Origin: Brevipalpus yothersi
Lineage: Eukaryota; Arthropoda; Arachnida; Trombidiformes; Tenuipalpidae
DNA length: 64,000 nt
Assembly (NCBI GenBank): GCA_003956705.1
Contig: QZCP01000066.1
Coordinates: forward strand, 128,533-192,532
Direction: 5' to 3'
Under the pieces are notes generated by a model. It saw only the letters and a list, made by a program, of their open reading frames with translations. It searched no databases and was not told the origin of the DNA. Shown here piece by piece: positions 46,259 through 59,123 of the stretch (within the stretch, counting starts at the first letter, position 1; every line of letters starts with the position of its first letter). Both the position numbers and the translations under genes were made by a program.

Positions 46259-46636
46259 AAATTTAATCGATTTTTTTGATACCCTTCATTCAGAACATTG
46301 TTGTTGTCTTATTTGGAATCCTAACTGGTATTGTATGTGTATATATAAATGTGTGTGTATATGACTTCTTCTCATCTCCTTGGTTATTCTTGTGGAATAA
46401 AAGTGCGTCACATAAAATCAAGGAAAATTCAGATTAAATTGTGAATCGAGTTGATGGATAAATTCTTTTGCCTCCGCTTCGAGTATCGAGGGTACAGCTA
46501 CTTCACTGATGATGTTCATTTAGTTTAGAATTTATGATGATGATCATCATAATAATTTAGATTAGAAAAGGAAATTTTCCCCTTTACCATTTCAAAAAAT
46601 TCCGTCCTACTCATGATTCTTTGACTATTATAAAAT

Positions 46637-47985
46637 ATGATCAAACTATTGGGCGATTCGATGTGGAATATCAAGCATCCTACACCAAAATCAACCATTG
46701 TGTCAATAGCATACTATTACTCATTTTTTGTGACTCTAGAGACTTTAATTGGACAATGTTATGCGGTGTGCAAGGATTACCAATTGTCACCTAATGGCTG
46801 TAAAAATCCATTCAATTCAATATGTGATCCGATAACCAATCAATGTACATGTAAAGATGGTTTATCTATCGATTTTGATGGATATTGCTTACAGCCAAAC
46901 GGAGCTATCAATGAGCCTTGCTGGGTTTCTGACCAATGTCTTGCTCCTAAATCGAAATGTTTTTCAAAAGATGGTAAAGCTGATTGGATACTAGAAATAT
47001 CCAACATATCATGGTCCGAATATGTGGCCAAGAATGGCTCAGAATCCTTAATTCCCGGTATTTGTTTGTGCAATTTTGGCCATGTATATGATTCGAATGA
47101 GGATAAATGTATACCGAGGCTAATTGATACACCATGTATTAATAATTCTCAATGTTCAAAACGCAGCTCATATACACGATGTATCAGTAGCAAATGTAAT
47201 TGTGCGGTAAGGCATCTGTACAATCCGAGAAATGATCGATGTGTTTATGTTGGTGAAGGTTAGTTTGATTGAAATTTCCTTCTATTTTATCGAATTTATT
47301 GGAAGCACGTTCAGAAAAAGATCAAATAGATTCAAGGCTTTTATCAGCATTCTGAGATTCTAAAATTCTCAGATCAATATTTTCGATAATATTTTCTCTA
47401 TCTACACAAAATTCGATATTTATTTATTCTCTTAAATTGTTTTCCTAGGCATTTGGCAAAGACAAAATTGTTATGACAGCTCATGTCGAACAAGGAATAC
47501 CGAACAATATATCTACAATCATTCATTAGCTAATGTTTTCGGTGAGTTTTTTTCTACCACCAAGGAAATGTCCATGTTGGATAATTATCTCATATTGAAT
47601 TAATTATTTTTTCTCTTGACACACCATCACACCCACACCCACAGGATTCAGTTTAAGTATGTCTCTACTGATGCTGGTATGGGTAGTGTTGAGAAATTGT
47701 CACCGAACACGAATGACTGAACGGCCTGTGAGACTTGAAGAGCTCCGATACAGTGATCTTAGACTATCATATGATCCTTTTGAAGTGGCTCATCATAATA
47801 ATTTAACGAGTGAAGAAAACACTCATCGACAAAATAGGGCAAGAGAACATTTGCCGCCATATGAGGACACCGGGCCACCAACCTATGAGGAGGCTGTTAT
47901 AAAGATGGGAGAAAATCTTCCGAGTGCTAATAATAATAGCAGTAACAACAACAACAATAATAACAATAACAGCAATGCAAAGTGA
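46637..47985 (+). CDS. Cys-rich (EB-like) type I membrane protein with PPxY tail
   Basis: Three exons (46637-47258, 47449-47541, 47645-47985) give 351 residues. After an N-terminal hydrophobic segment (about residues 20-40) comes a Cys-rich ectodomain. It has repeated patterns such as NPFNSICDPITNQCTCKDG, INEPCWVSDQC and CINNSQC, close to EB-module proteins of arthropods and nematodes. Exon 3 begins with a membrane helix (FSLSMSLLMLVWVVL) followed by basic residues. The cytosolic tail carries LPPYEDT and GPPTYEEAV; PPxY motifs bind WW domains such as those of Nedd4-type ubiquitin ligases. The end is an Asn-rich run. I do not recognise an orthologue. A receptor or trafficking adaptor role is inference from the architecture. 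Confidence 0.75.
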
Positions 47986-48260
47986 AAAAAAAAGTTGGAT
48001 TGTTAGATTTGAAATGAGTAAAAGAGACAATTCAGATCAATTAGTTGAATGTAATAAAAATTGGCTAAAACAATAAGCAATGCTTCAATGTTGGCAGCGA
48101 AAATATTTTTGAATTATCGAAAATTTTTTTTTTGGAAAAACCGATGAGTTTGGCGGCGAAAAAATTTTGCACTAGATACAAGATGATTGGATGGATAAAA
48201 ATGGAAGGAATACAAATAAAGGCATTGAATAATAGATCACAGATATAGTTTTTCGATATT

Positions 48261-50169
48261 TCACATCGTATCATTTGTCATGAGAGAATCTATGGATGTA
48301 GCTCTTTCAGTCTCCGTTTCAGTTTCATTCTCAGTACCATGGAAATCCATTCGTTTCCTAATATCGGCTAGAGCTATTTCAATGAGATTCAAACGCGTTT
48401 TCTTTGTTATGAGATCAGTATTCATATCTACACATCCATTCTTTTTCAACAAAAGTTCTCTGAATTGAAGTAATTTCTCTTCACCCATCTCTATAAGCGC
48501 TTGAAGCCTGATTCCATATTCAAATCTAAGCTTTGCTTCGGTGCTCCTCTCAACAACTGAGATTCCACTTGGTCCAGCAATAGGCTGAGGAGAGGTAGGA
48601 GCTCTAGAAAAAGTTTTTGAAAAGATCAGTCATCTTCATACTGTAAAACGATGAGTATGTTACATACTTGGAAACTAAAGTGGGACAATTTTGGAGTATG
48701 TCGTTGACTTCTACATATTCAATGACGGAAGAACGGCCAGATTCTTGACTTCCTTGGTCCATTCTTTCCTCTTCATCATCAATTGTACGATCCTCAGAGG
48801 TGAATGCAGTTGATGGAGCTTCGAATGGAGAATTTCGACCAGTATGCGGAATACATCGAATATTTTCAATATTATCTCCATTTGTTTCCACTCGAACTTC
48901 AATAACAGCCCCAGAAACGCTACTCTCCTCTGACATGAGAGTATCTTCACCAAGAATCTGAGTATTTAATGTTGACTGTGACTCAGAGAGACCATTTTCA
49001 GATTGAGCACCTGAGTATGATTCTGGTACTCTTTCGATTATAGTTCTTTGAATCGGTGATAAAAATCTTTCTGTGAGAGATGAAAGATTTCGCTGAAGAA
49101 ATTCATTGCGGAATCTTTCGAGTTTGCTGATAAAAAGCTGACCAAGAATACTATTATGTCGACAAAGTCTGATGGCTTTGCCATACCCGACTCTTGAGCG
49201 CATTGAAAGAGCTGCACCTGATGGTCTTCGTTCCAATTCCACATTAAACATAACCACAAGATCATTGTTTTCTTTGAGTGTAAGATTTTGGAAAATTGCG
49301 GAGTGAGCTGCTTGATTCTTTTCACTCCAAATGGTCAAAGGGAAAGCTATTTTCAAGGCAGTTGGTATTGAATAATGTTCTAAATTGAGTTTATCCCAAT
49401 GGTCAACCACTGATGGAGCAGGATCATGTTTCGGTTTCGTTCCATCCCAAACCAATGCATTTATACAAAGATCTTTAACATTATAAGCTAAAACTTGGCA
49501 ACAAATATCAACATAATTTTTTTGCTCTCCTGGTCCAGGGAATGGAGGTAATGAACACAGACCTTGGGATAAAATTTCCTCAGAATACCATCTCTCTAAG
49601 CAACGACATATTTGGGCATGTTTAGGATCACTGAAAAGGTCTTGTTTTAGTCGAATATTTTCCTCAGTATCTTCCTCTGGAATGGCATCATAATTGAATG
49701 AAAAAAGAGGATAAGTACGTAAAACTGTTGGTCCATCGAGAACATAATTCGGTGGTAATAGCTTGAAATTTTGTATTCTCATAATCTTTTGAACAGGTAT
49801 ACTATCACTTTTTCGTTGTGTAATAATTTCGATTCCACTTCTTTTGGTCGGATCTACAAGCAATATTTGTTTTTGCTTTGGAATATCAACCTCTCGAACT
49901 CTTCTCACGATACCATAAACACAGCCGACAATCGATTCACCTGAATTTCGATTGCGAATCAAATCTTTTATGGTCATGATACCCTCCATACCGGATGTGC
50001 GAACAGAATCAATATAATCACGAACAATCGGGTCATCATCGCCATTACTCTCATCATTATCCGATAAATCATCAGTACGATATGGAATATCTTGTGATTG
50101 ACTAGCGAAGAAGGAGGTTTTTTGTGAATCAAAAAATGGATCAAGCATTTTGGTGTCATTGGACATCAT
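48261..50169 (-). CDS. POT1: POT1-like telomere single-strand-binding protein
   Basis: Two exons on the minus strand (50169-48668, then 48603-48261) give 614 residues. Two OB-fold regions resemble POT1. OB1 (about residues 66-160) has SIVGCVYGIVRRVRE and QILLVDPTKRSGIEI. OB2 (about 218-338) has YVDICCQVLAYNVKDL, LVWDGTKPKHDPAPS and VGYGKAIRLCRHNS. Human POT1 has closely similar DLTCQLLG, KVWDGT and SYGRGIRV segments by my recall. POT1 binds telomeric single-stranded DNA and protects chromosome ends. The N-terminus before OB1 is acidic and disordered. Beyond residue 340 the protein is Ser/Glu-rich with a final predicted helix (EEKLLQFRELLLKK); I cannot see the C-terminal OB/TPP1-binding domain of vertebrate POT1. 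Another OB-fold protein remains possible. Confidence 0.65.
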
Positions 50170-50864
50170 TGGTAATATGATATGATATGATGATGATGAT
50201 GGCCACAAAACACACACACTCAAAATCAAATCAATATTAAACTGGACCAATGTTTTTCAGCCACCGGTAATCTCATAACAAGTGACCATAAAATAGGAAT
50301 ATAATCCATCAAATTACTCTACACACACACAGCATCAATCATACACACTCTCAATCTTGATCCCACAAACAAGCATCAATCCACAAATTGTCCACACACA
50401 AACAAATAAATTTTTCTCTCTCTCTCTTTCAATTAAATATATCCATATCAAATTGAATTTGATAAGTGATGAAAAAAAAACAACTCATAATGATGATGCA
50501 ATTGATCAACTTAATTGTTTACACACAAAAAGCTTCAAGAAACATAATTAACAAGCGCGCTTTTCGGATGTTTAACAATCAAGTCCAACCTTCTTGATTA
50601 CTATTGGCTGATGAAAAAAAATCTTGAAGCCATAATCCAAAAGCAGCATGGCAATTGTTTGCCATTTCCGTGTCCACTTTTCACTTTCATGTGTGTGTGT
50701 GTCTGATGAATGAGGATCATCATGATAATGTGATGGTTAATCACATTAACTTGATGTGAATGTCTTTGTCAAAGACTATTTGAATTTCGGGAAAAGAGTG
50801 ATTAGTAACTGATTGATTGAGTTTTCAATTTTTATATCTACATACACACACATATACCGTGGCC
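50170..50864. other. Divergent promoter region of POT1-like and MRPL32 genes
   Basis: A 695-bp intergenic region lies between two outward-facing genes. CA-rich and TG-rich short runs are present, and no gene is seen. A shared bidirectional promoter is plausible. Confidence 0.5.
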
Positions 50865-51878
50865 ATGCTGAAAGGTGAGTTAATTTTTGTGTGTGTTTTC
50901 GGGTGTTTCACGTTGTTTGATGGTAATCATGATGAGAGTGGAGAGAGACTCTTTAGTATGATGATATTTATTTTATCATTTAACCATCTTTCGGGGCTGT
51001 AAAAATCGTTGATGAATGAAACAATCTGATAATGAAGAGTTCCTCCAGCTCAACTTGGTTGACTTTCAATCTATTGTACATACACGCTGTTTTCATTGTC
51101 TTGCCAATTTTGAGTATTAATGTTGGATGTTTTTTTTTCTTGTCTTCCCATCTTTTGATTGTAATCTAGGCACATTTTTATCGTCTGGTATGATGCTCCT
51201 TCAGACAATACGCTCTGAAGTGCTCTATTTTTCTAAATTGTTGCGATCATTCATCGATCCTTTTGGTAAGTGAATGATTTTGGGTATTTGAGATTGTTTT
51301 CACTGATGAGCACGTTTTTTCTTTCCATTAACTTCTCCATAGAACCTCACTTTGCCATGGCACCTATGGCAATTGATGGTTGCGATTTGTCTTCTAAATT
51401 GATGGAATTGGATCGAAGGAGGGACAGCAATGGTGGTAAACTTAATCTTCTAGATCCTATCTTATGGGGTTGTCCTAAGAAACGTAAAACTATCGAGAAA
51501 CGTATGATTGGTAGATTTTATGCCGAAAATATTGGCTTTGGTAATCTGAGTAAAATTTGGAAACCTAGATATGATATTGTTTCGTGTGAAACATGTGGTA
51601 ATTGGCATCAGAAAGGCCGCATTTGTTATGAGTGTTATAGAAAAGTTGAACAAGAAACTAAGAAAATTTTTGAAAAAATAGACACTTTTTTCACGAGGCC
51701 TCGGCCTATTGAGAAAGAAATGGTGGTCAAATATAAGGATGATTCCCATGGACAGTCATCGAATGACAATTTATATCTCGAAATGGAAGAAGAAAGACCA
51801 AAGTGGTTCTCGAAAAGTTTACTAGCAAAAGCTGGTCAATCAATTCAGGAGAAAAATGTTATCACTAAAGACTCCTAA
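50865..51878 (+). CDS. MRPL32: Mitochondrial large-subunit ribosomal protein bL32m
   Basis: Three exons (50865-50874, 51170-51265, 51343-51878) give 213 residues; the first exon encodes only MLK plus one base. The protein is part of the mitochondrial 39S ribosomal subunit. The core reads LLDPILWGCPKKRKTIEKR and then YDIVSCETCGNWHQKGRIC, continuing CYECYRKV. This is the bL32 zinc ribbon with four Cys in two CxxC pairs. The ending RPKWFSKSLL parallels the human protein's RPSWF. The basic, acid-poor N-terminus fits a mitochondrial targeting sequence, which in yeast and mammals is cut by the m-AAA protease. It is transcribed away from the POT1-like gene. Confidence 0.9.
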
Positions 51879-52438
51879 ATAGTTTGATTGTTTTTTTTCA
51901 CTGTATACAAAAGACGACGACTTTAAAAAAAAGATCTCTTCGTTATCATCACTTGATTTCAAATCAAGTTGCCTTGTCAAAACTAATGTGTAGATACATT
52001 CAATGTACATGTAATATAGAATATGCTTTCGAAACTATATATATATTTCGTTCTTAATCACTTGACAGATCATAATCCATTTTTGGCTTTGAATCTACTC
52101 CTACATTGGGAGTGGTTCCTATTCATACTTGAGCCTTAATCGTGTAAGAAATCGGTTTATTACCCAATATTGTCACACACTTGATTTTTTCTTTACGATC
52201 ATATTTCGGCACATCATCAATATTGTCCCGTATTACTGGTATGAATTGGATGTATCGATCATCGCTTGATTGAATGGCTGTCTGTTTGGAGATGATGATG
52301 AAGATAACGAGTGAAGACATTCAGTGAGATCCGAAACCAATTACATATACATAAATCGCTACTCGTTGCGCTCAGATGGTCCCACTGTATTTGATCGAAA
52401 TTTCACCCAACTGGCTGGATTTTTTTTGTCAACTATTG
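51879..52438. other. Spacer between convergent MRPL32 and cuticle genes
   Basis: Contains 3-prime sequence of both genes. The only notable frame is a short minus-strand one listed separately. Confidence 0.4.
52123..52320 (-). CDS. Uncertain small open frame (65 codons)
   Basis: The frame starts with ATG and a short hydrophobic stretch (SSLVIFIII) that could be part of a signal peptide, followed by a charged region. I recognise no family. It lies just downstream of the cuticle gene on the same strand, within its likely 3-prime region, so it may be chance. Confidence 0.15.
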   Translation of the reverse strand: MSSLVIFIIISKQTAIQSSDDRYIQFIPVIRDNIDDVPKYDRKEKIKCVTILGNKPISYTIKAQV

Positions 52439-53643
52439 TTAACCTTGTTGATCATGTTTACGGTTTGGCTTAGCATATATGTAGGATGTTTTCGAATGAT
52501 CTGTGTGTACCTCCTCCTTGTATCCATGATGATGCTTCTTGTGTCCATGACCTGCTGGCACAGGATGAGCTGGGGAAACACAATGATCAAATTAGATAAT
52601 CTTGATCGTTAATTCAAGAGAGAAAATTCTCATCTTCACATGAACACAGATCATATAATTTGAAAGATGATCTTGTTCCAATCAAAATGAATGCAATCAA
52701 AACTCACCACTCATTTTAACGGCTGCTGGATCCTTCGGAGCTGTTCCAGGTTCATTGGTCTTAATGTGTGCTCTGAAACCATGTTTGTCAGCCACATAAT
52801 CTACATGACGATATATTCCCCATGCATCCTTGTATCCATAGCTGCCTTTCACCTAAGATCATCATTAGATTAGATTAAGTCCAATGTTCGTTGAACTCTT
52901 GTATACTGTACAACGCTAGCATTTTTCAAACTCTAAACTTTGGAGGAATCTTTGAAATTGAGAAAAATTATCGCCAGACTCACAGTAAGGCTTGAGTAAT
53001 TATGATTGTTGTAATAAAAATTATCACATTAACATTTCAAAGTTTGAAGAAAATTCGATAAAATTAGTTTAGCTGATTTTATTTCATACCTTCCATGGTT
53101 CAGCTGATTTTTCATGTCTATATTGGAAGTTACCCCAACCATCTTCAACTTCATACCCAAATCCGTAAGGTTGATACGGATATTTATGTTCATGCTTCTA
53201 GAGAGAGAGAGAGAAAGATAATTGAAGAGGAAGGAAAATGGAAGGATCGAAATTATTTGAATTGAAAGAATAATATTGCACTGGAAAAACTCACATAATC
53301 ATGATGATCATAAGTGGCTGATGCCATATGATCATGATATTTTGAATGAAGTGAATTTTCATAATTTCTCCTTTGGCTACCAACTTTAACCATTAAATAA
53401 CCGAATATTAAGCAAATGCAGAAGCATATATTCCGCTGAAATAGTGGAAACAAAATAGGAAGAAGAACATGGAAAGTTGAATAAGCATTCTTCCAAGAGT
53501 AATCTTATAGCGTGCAAAACTTGGGTGATCTAACAAACATTTCACAATCAATCGATAATAGAGCCATCAGAACATGCAAAAATTTTGTCATCGCGACACA
53601 GAAAACAATTGACTCAATTTCTCACCTTCCAAAGAACACTCAT
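52439..53643 (-). CDS. Chitin-binding (RR-type) cuticle protein
   Basis: Five exons on the minus strand (53643-53626, 53435-53295, 53197-53090, 52852-52708, 52569-52439) give 180 residues. The signal peptide spans exons 1 and 2 (NICFCICLIFGYLMVKVGS). A His/Tyr-rich linker precedes the Rebers-Riddiford-like chitin-binding domain. Its sequence begins YGFGYEVEDGWGNFQYRHE; then come VKGSYGYKDAWGIYRHVDYV and ADKHGFRAHIKTNEPGTAP. This form, with YRHVDYVAD and TNEPGT, is typical of arachnid cuticle proteins. The C-terminus is rich in His and Lys (GHGHKKHHHGYK), suited to cross-linking. It would be secreted by epidermis into the exoskeleton. All junctions keep frame with GT/AG signals. Confidence 0.88.
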
Positions 53644-53849
53644 GTTCGAATATATTGTCGAACAATCAAATTGACTACTGAAAGTGAACAGCACGAATGA
53701 AGGTGCCCACGACAATAGGGTTGGATTTTATAGTAGTAGCTTTTCGAAAAGTTTTTCGAACGTACACATATACACACACAGCAGCAACTAGTAGTTCATC
53801 AATAATGAAAAGAAGGGGATTGAGTGGAACAGATTGGAATAAACAGTTG

Positions 53850-53898
<49 letters not shown>

Positions 53899-53899
53899 T
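53850..53899 (+). repeat. (GA)n microsatellite
   Basis: More than twenty GA units with one AAAG interruption near the end. Confidence 0.85.
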
Positions 53900-54949
53900 T
53901 TAAAAGGATGGAACGAAGTGCTAATGTTCTAATGGCTAACGAAGTGCGCAAAGAACAAGTTCGGATGAGCAGGTAAAGTTTTCAGAAGGCATAAAATTTG
54001 TGGAGGAACGAAATGTTATGATTGTCAAGTCAGCGATCGTGGAATGGATAAATTTAAACAAGAGGGAACAAATCAATGAATGTGGTGACAAACTTTTCTC
54101 TCTCTCTCATTCGCGACAAGTAGTGATGTAATAATTTCCTTTAACCGTTAACAGAGAGGCAAAGTTGAGAAAAATTTTCTTTAAATACACATATTTATGC
54201 GGTTATCGGTAGGATTGCTTTCGTTTTCTTCTCTCTCAATATTCACCCTCAAAATTTATCCTGGAAAAGGTCTATTATTTGTTTAACCAACAATTAGCCT
54301 GCTCCCATCTATTTGTATCATTTAGTGGAATATAAGATAATGGAAAGGGAAAAAAGTGATGGGTCGTTCTGGAAGGTGAAATAAGGCTGCATACCATTAA
54401 TAAATACTATTGAATCTCTTCAAGTTCCCTTGTTCACTTATGAACCTGAGTTGTTCATGGTTCGATTAAGAAAACTCTCCTCAAGTTTATGAATAAAATT
54501 AGTATAAATCGATTGTCGAATTTGATCGCGCTATATCAATTGGATATTGGAAAAGTTATACTTCATCTTAAGGCCAATAAATCATGATCGCACAATTTCT
54601 GAAGGATTTCCTTCATTTTCTCATCATTATCAATATTCTTCGACCATCCAACACACATCTTTTTGATATGTAACTTTCCATTCACAACCCACAAACATTT
54701 GCTCTCACAGTAGAGCATTCACAATTTTTTCTCCATTCTCATGTAACTCATCAATATCACCTCTTCTCCAATTGATCATCATCATCTTTCTCCCAACAAA
54801 TTATTTTCTCACTCTAGAAAAAATTTTCACCATCAAACTTTTCCTCTCCACCCAAGATTCCAAGCTACTCTCACATTGATATCTCCAATTAACCTGACAT
54901 TACATCGATTGTTTCAAGGCTCCTCATTTTCCTATCAAAAAAATTGGTC

Positions 54950-55160
54950 ACAATTGTGTAGAATTTCAAAAATCTCAAAAATTACCCCAAACGGTAGAAA
55001 ATTGTAGAAAATTATGCAAAATTGTACCTAAAACAGCAAAAATCTACAAAAATTGATCAGAATAGCGAAAATTGACTAGACTTGCAAAAATTGACTAGAG
55101 TTGTAGAAATTATGAAATCTGTGAAAAATTGTACGAAAATTACAACAAAAATTGTGGCCA
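54950..55160. repeat. Degenerate AT-rich short-period repeat
   Basis: Repeated variants of CAAAAATTG, GTAGAAAATTG and GACTAGA occur at irregular 10-20 bp spacing, giving a low-complexity patch with decayed tandem character. Confidence 0.5.
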
Positions 55161-55717
55161 AAAAAAAAAGGAAGGAAAATATTTTCCCAAATTAAAATAG
55201 GGGGCGCTTGAGAGGCGCCTTTTTTTGTGTGTGTATTGCAATTGGCAAGTGTAATTGCAAAAGCTAACGAGAATTGAGAGGTTGAAAAAAAAGCTGAAAA
55301 TCATCATCTTTATGTTGTTTGTTGTTTTCTCTCTCTCTTTGTTGAGCCTTTGGTGGTGAGTACATTTTTTCGATTGAGAGTGTTGTTGAAGGTGAAATTT
55401 TTAATTAAAGCAATCTCTTTCTTCTTCTTGTTCTTCTTCTGTGGTCATACTTTTCTGTCTACCTGAAAAGGTGAACTGTGAATTGTGATACTATTTTATC
55501 CGCACGCACAGAGATTTTATGGTGGAAGTTCCACACACTGGTCCGGTGATTAATACAGTAGTAGTGGTAGTTGTGTGTGTATATATATAAATTGAGGAAC
55601 ATTGATCAATCATTGTGTCTTTGTTTGTGTATGAGAGAGAGAGAGAGATAGATAGAGCAAAATCAAATTGAAAAGGAATAAGAATATATCTTGATACCAT
55701 TATTATAATTAGTCAAG

Positions 55718-58700
55718 ATGGCCACCACAACAGGGCACGCTGGATCTCAAAAAACTGCTGATCTCGATGCGATTTGGGGTGATTTGCGAGAAGGCATCGA
55801 ACAGGTTTATATACATAAAACGGAAAATATGACCAAAGATCGATACATGCAACTGTACACGTAAGTAGGCCATTATTCTTTTTTTCTGTCAACTTTCATT
55901 TGGATGCCTTTCTTCTTCTCCTTCTTATCGTCTTGTATATATATACTTGTGCATTCAATGGTTCAAATGTTTTCAATGTTTATTATAATCTTCATTTATT
56001 CTTCTCACATTCAGGCATGTTTACAATTATTGTACCAGTGTTAGTCCCCAAAATCCATCCAGATCCTCATCTTCAGCTCCAAATATCAGGAACCGAAGAG
56101 TAGTGACTCAAAGTGGTCCTGGAGGCAGTGCTCATTTCGTTGGCTACGAATTGTATAGACGACTACAAGATTTTCTTCGAGAACATCTCAGAAAAGTTTT
56201 GAAGGTATTTATTTCCACAGCCCTTGGTGAAAAGAGGCAATCTGTGTGCTGTTTTATTACTTCGACTGCCAATGAGGTGTTCAAAACAGGTCTAAAAATG
56301 ATGTATCTATCTGTCATTCATTTCAGGAAGGAGAAGATAAGATGGATGAAAACATTCTAGCCTTTTATACTCAACAGTGGACAGATTATGATTTTTCCAG
56401 CAAAGTTTTGAATGGAATATGCTCTTATCTCAACCGTCATTGGGTTAAACGAGAGTGTGAAGAAGGTCAAAAGGGAATATATGAGATAAATCAAGTAAGA
56501 TGATTTTTGAAACTCCTTGAAAGAAAATGTCTTATCATTCTTCTGGATTCCAGTTAGCCTTATATACTTGGAGAGACGAACTATTTGAGCCTCTGAATCA
56601 ACAAGTAACAAATGCTGTCCTCAAGCTCATTGAAAAAGAAAGAAATGGTGAAACTATAATTACTCGTCTGGTCAGCGGTGTTATCACTTCTTATGGTAGG
56701 TTCCACAGTACTATTTCTTCTCACATCCTAGCTTTAGAGTTATTGAACTAGAACCACCTTGAATCTCCTTGATCCAATTCTAATTCCAATTTTAACCTTC
56801 ATCTGTAATTACAGTGGGCTTAGGTCTCAACGACTCCAAGTCAGTTGCCAAAGGTCCAAATCTTACTCTCTACAAGGAAAAATTTGAGAGCAAATTCTTG
56901 GAAGATACTGAGAGATACTACAACCGCGAAAGTACTGAATTTTTGCGACAAAATGCGGTAACAGAATATATGCGAAAAGCAGAGCAAAGACTTCAAGAAG
57001 AAGAAAAGCGCGTCAAATTGTATCTTCATGAAACTACTCAAACACCGCTCGCCAAAACCTGTGAAAAAGTTCTGATTGAAAAGCATTTGGAAATCTTCCA
57101 CTCAGAGTTTGTCAATTTGTTGAATAGTGATAAAAATGAGGATCTCAGGCGAATGTTCACCCTCGTGTCTCGAATACCGGATGGTTTAGGTGAACTAAAG
57201 ACCTTGCTCGAGAAGCATATACACGATCAAGGTCTAGCTAGTATAGATCGTATTAGTGATTCTGCTTTCAATGATCCCAAGCTTTATGTTACCACAATTC
57301 TTGAAGTCTATCAGAAGTATCATCTTCTTGTGACAACTTCTTTCAATAATGATTCTGGATTCGTTGCAGCTCTCGATAAGGTAAGAGAATTAAGCCTCTC
57401 AAAGCTCCATTACAAGTTCATCGATTTTCATCAATATCAAAATTATCTCTTCCTCCCCAAAACAGGCCTGTGGAAAATTCATTAATAACAATTCTTTGAC
57501 AAGAATAGCCAATTCATCAAGCAAGTCACCCGAGTTATTGGCCAAATACTGTGATCTGTTGCTCAAGAAGAGCTCAAAGAATGCGGAAGAATCTGAACTC
57601 GAAGAATGTTTGAATCAAGTGATGATAGTTTTCAAATACATTGAGGATAAAGATGTCTTTCAAAAATTTTATAGTAAGATGCTCGCAAAGCGTTTGGTTG
57701 GTCACATGTCTGCCAGTGATGACTCGGAGGAGAGTATGATTTCAAAATTGAAGGTATGCCAAATTTGTTTATCTCCATCCTTCTCCCAGCGATCAATGTG
57801 AGAGAGCTCATCAAACTTTTTTGCACTCTCTCTCACACACATCACTGAAGCAGGTTGTTCTCCGAAGATCATTGCCTCACTCTTACACTTTATTCTTTAC
57901 AGCAAGCCTGTGGCTTCGAATACACCTCCAAACTCCAAAGGATGTTCCAGGACATTGGCACAAGCAAAACTCTGAATGAGATGTTTCAGAGCCACATCAA
58001 TGATTCACCAGGAAAACCTCTCGATCTAGACTTCAGCATTCAAGTTCTTAGCTCTGGATCATGGCCTTTCCAGCAAGCTGGTACCTTCATTTTACCTCAA
58101 GAGGTATGCAAAATGAGCTCAAAATTATGTGGGCGAAGTGGTTTGCTCCCTACGTTTTGATTAAATTCTTCATAACACCTTTGTTCTTTGGATTCATTTC
58201 TCTGTTTCTTCCACAGCTTGAGAGAAGTGTTCAAAGGTTCACCGACTTTTATAGTGGAAAGCATAGTGGTCGCAAATTGCATTGGCTATACAATATGTCC
58301 AAAGCTGATCTGACAACAAACTGTTTCAGAAACAAATATACTCTCCAGGTAACGCTGGATCAGCTTCATCCAATTAATCGTTCCTCACCACTGATCACTT
58401 TCTTTTCCCAATTCAGGCTTCAACTTATCAAACTGCTGTATTGCTCCAATACAACACTGCAGAAAGCTACACTCTTCAGCAGTTATGTGATTGCACTCAA
58501 ATTAAACTGGATACTATGAAACAAGTCATCCAGATTCTTTTGAAAGTTAGATTGCTCACTTGCGACGATTTCAATCCTAGTGCTGAAACCAATGATGATG
58601 AATCGGAAACTGATTCACTTTCTCCTAATTCGGTAGTTTCATTGTACACTGCCTACAAGAACAAGAAATTACGGGTTAACATCAATGTTCCCATGAAAAC

Positions 58701-59123
58701 AGAATACAAGCAAGATCAGGAAAAAACTCATAGGCACATCGAAGAGGACAGAAAGATGACCATACAGGTATGCTTTTTCATTGACCTTGTGATGAATCAT
58801 TTTTTATCGCTTTCTATCTTACTAACTTTCTTCTTACCAGGCTGCCATTGTCCGTATAATGAAAATGCGAAGAAAGCTCAAGCATCAACCTCTGCTAGCA
58901 GAGGTCATCGAACAGCTCAAATCTCGATTCAAGCCGAGTGTCCCTGTCATAAAAGTGAGTTGAAATATCGAGCTTGCTCTCCTTGAATTTCCTGATCCGA
59001 TTAATCATAATCTGAAAAACTTTCTTTCTCACTTTCTTTCAGAAATGTATAGATATTCTCATCGAAAAAGAGTATTTGGAAAGAACTGACGGTTCAAAGG
59101 ACACTTATAGTTACTTGGCTTAA
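55718..59123 (+). CDS. CUL1: Cullin-1, scaffold of SCF ubiquitin ligases
   Basis: Eleven exons: 55718-55860, 56015-56204, 56327-56494, 56554-56695, 56815-57380, 57466-57753, 57903-58103, 58217-58348, 58417-58767, 58841-58954 and 59043-59123. They give 791 residues against 776 in human CUL1. Cullin-1 bridges Skp1/F-box substrate receptors at its N-terminus and the RING protein Rbx1 at its C-terminus. Highly conserved stretches include LNGICSYLNRHWVKRECE and VTNAVLKLIEKERNGETI. Others are VLIEKHLEIFHSEF, KYIEDKDVFQKFY and LDLDFSIQVLSSGSWPFQQ. The neddylation-site Lys lies in IVRIMKMRRKL in exon 10, and the C-terminus ends DTYSYLA as in other cullin-1 proteins. Introns are mostly 60-155 bp and all keep frame. 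The segment after HVYNYCTSV is Ser-rich and differs from vertebrates. Confidence 0.97.

Larger units (their letters stand above)
45642..46636. other. Spacer between SGK and the Cys-rich membrane protein gene
   Basis: SGK 3-prime sequence with CA-rich text and AATAAAATTATCG near 45748, then an inverted (TC)n/(GA)n pair. No coding gene is supported. Confidence 0.5.
53644..55717. other. Divergent spacer between cuticle protein and CUL1
   Basis: About 2 kb of non-coding DNA. It includes a (GA)n tract near 53850-53899. A simple AT-rich segment near 54950-55160 repeats variants of AAAATTGTAGAAAATTG, a degenerate tandem-like region. A (CTT)n-like run lies near 55420-55440 and a (GA)n run near 55634-55649. 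No gene is seen. Confidence 0.5.

Noticed and set aside
46637..47985. Calling the Cys-rich membrane protein a Notch/EGF receptor
   Set aside because: Cys spacing does not fit EGF repeats, and no calcium-binding EGF consensus was found; EB-like is the closest pattern.
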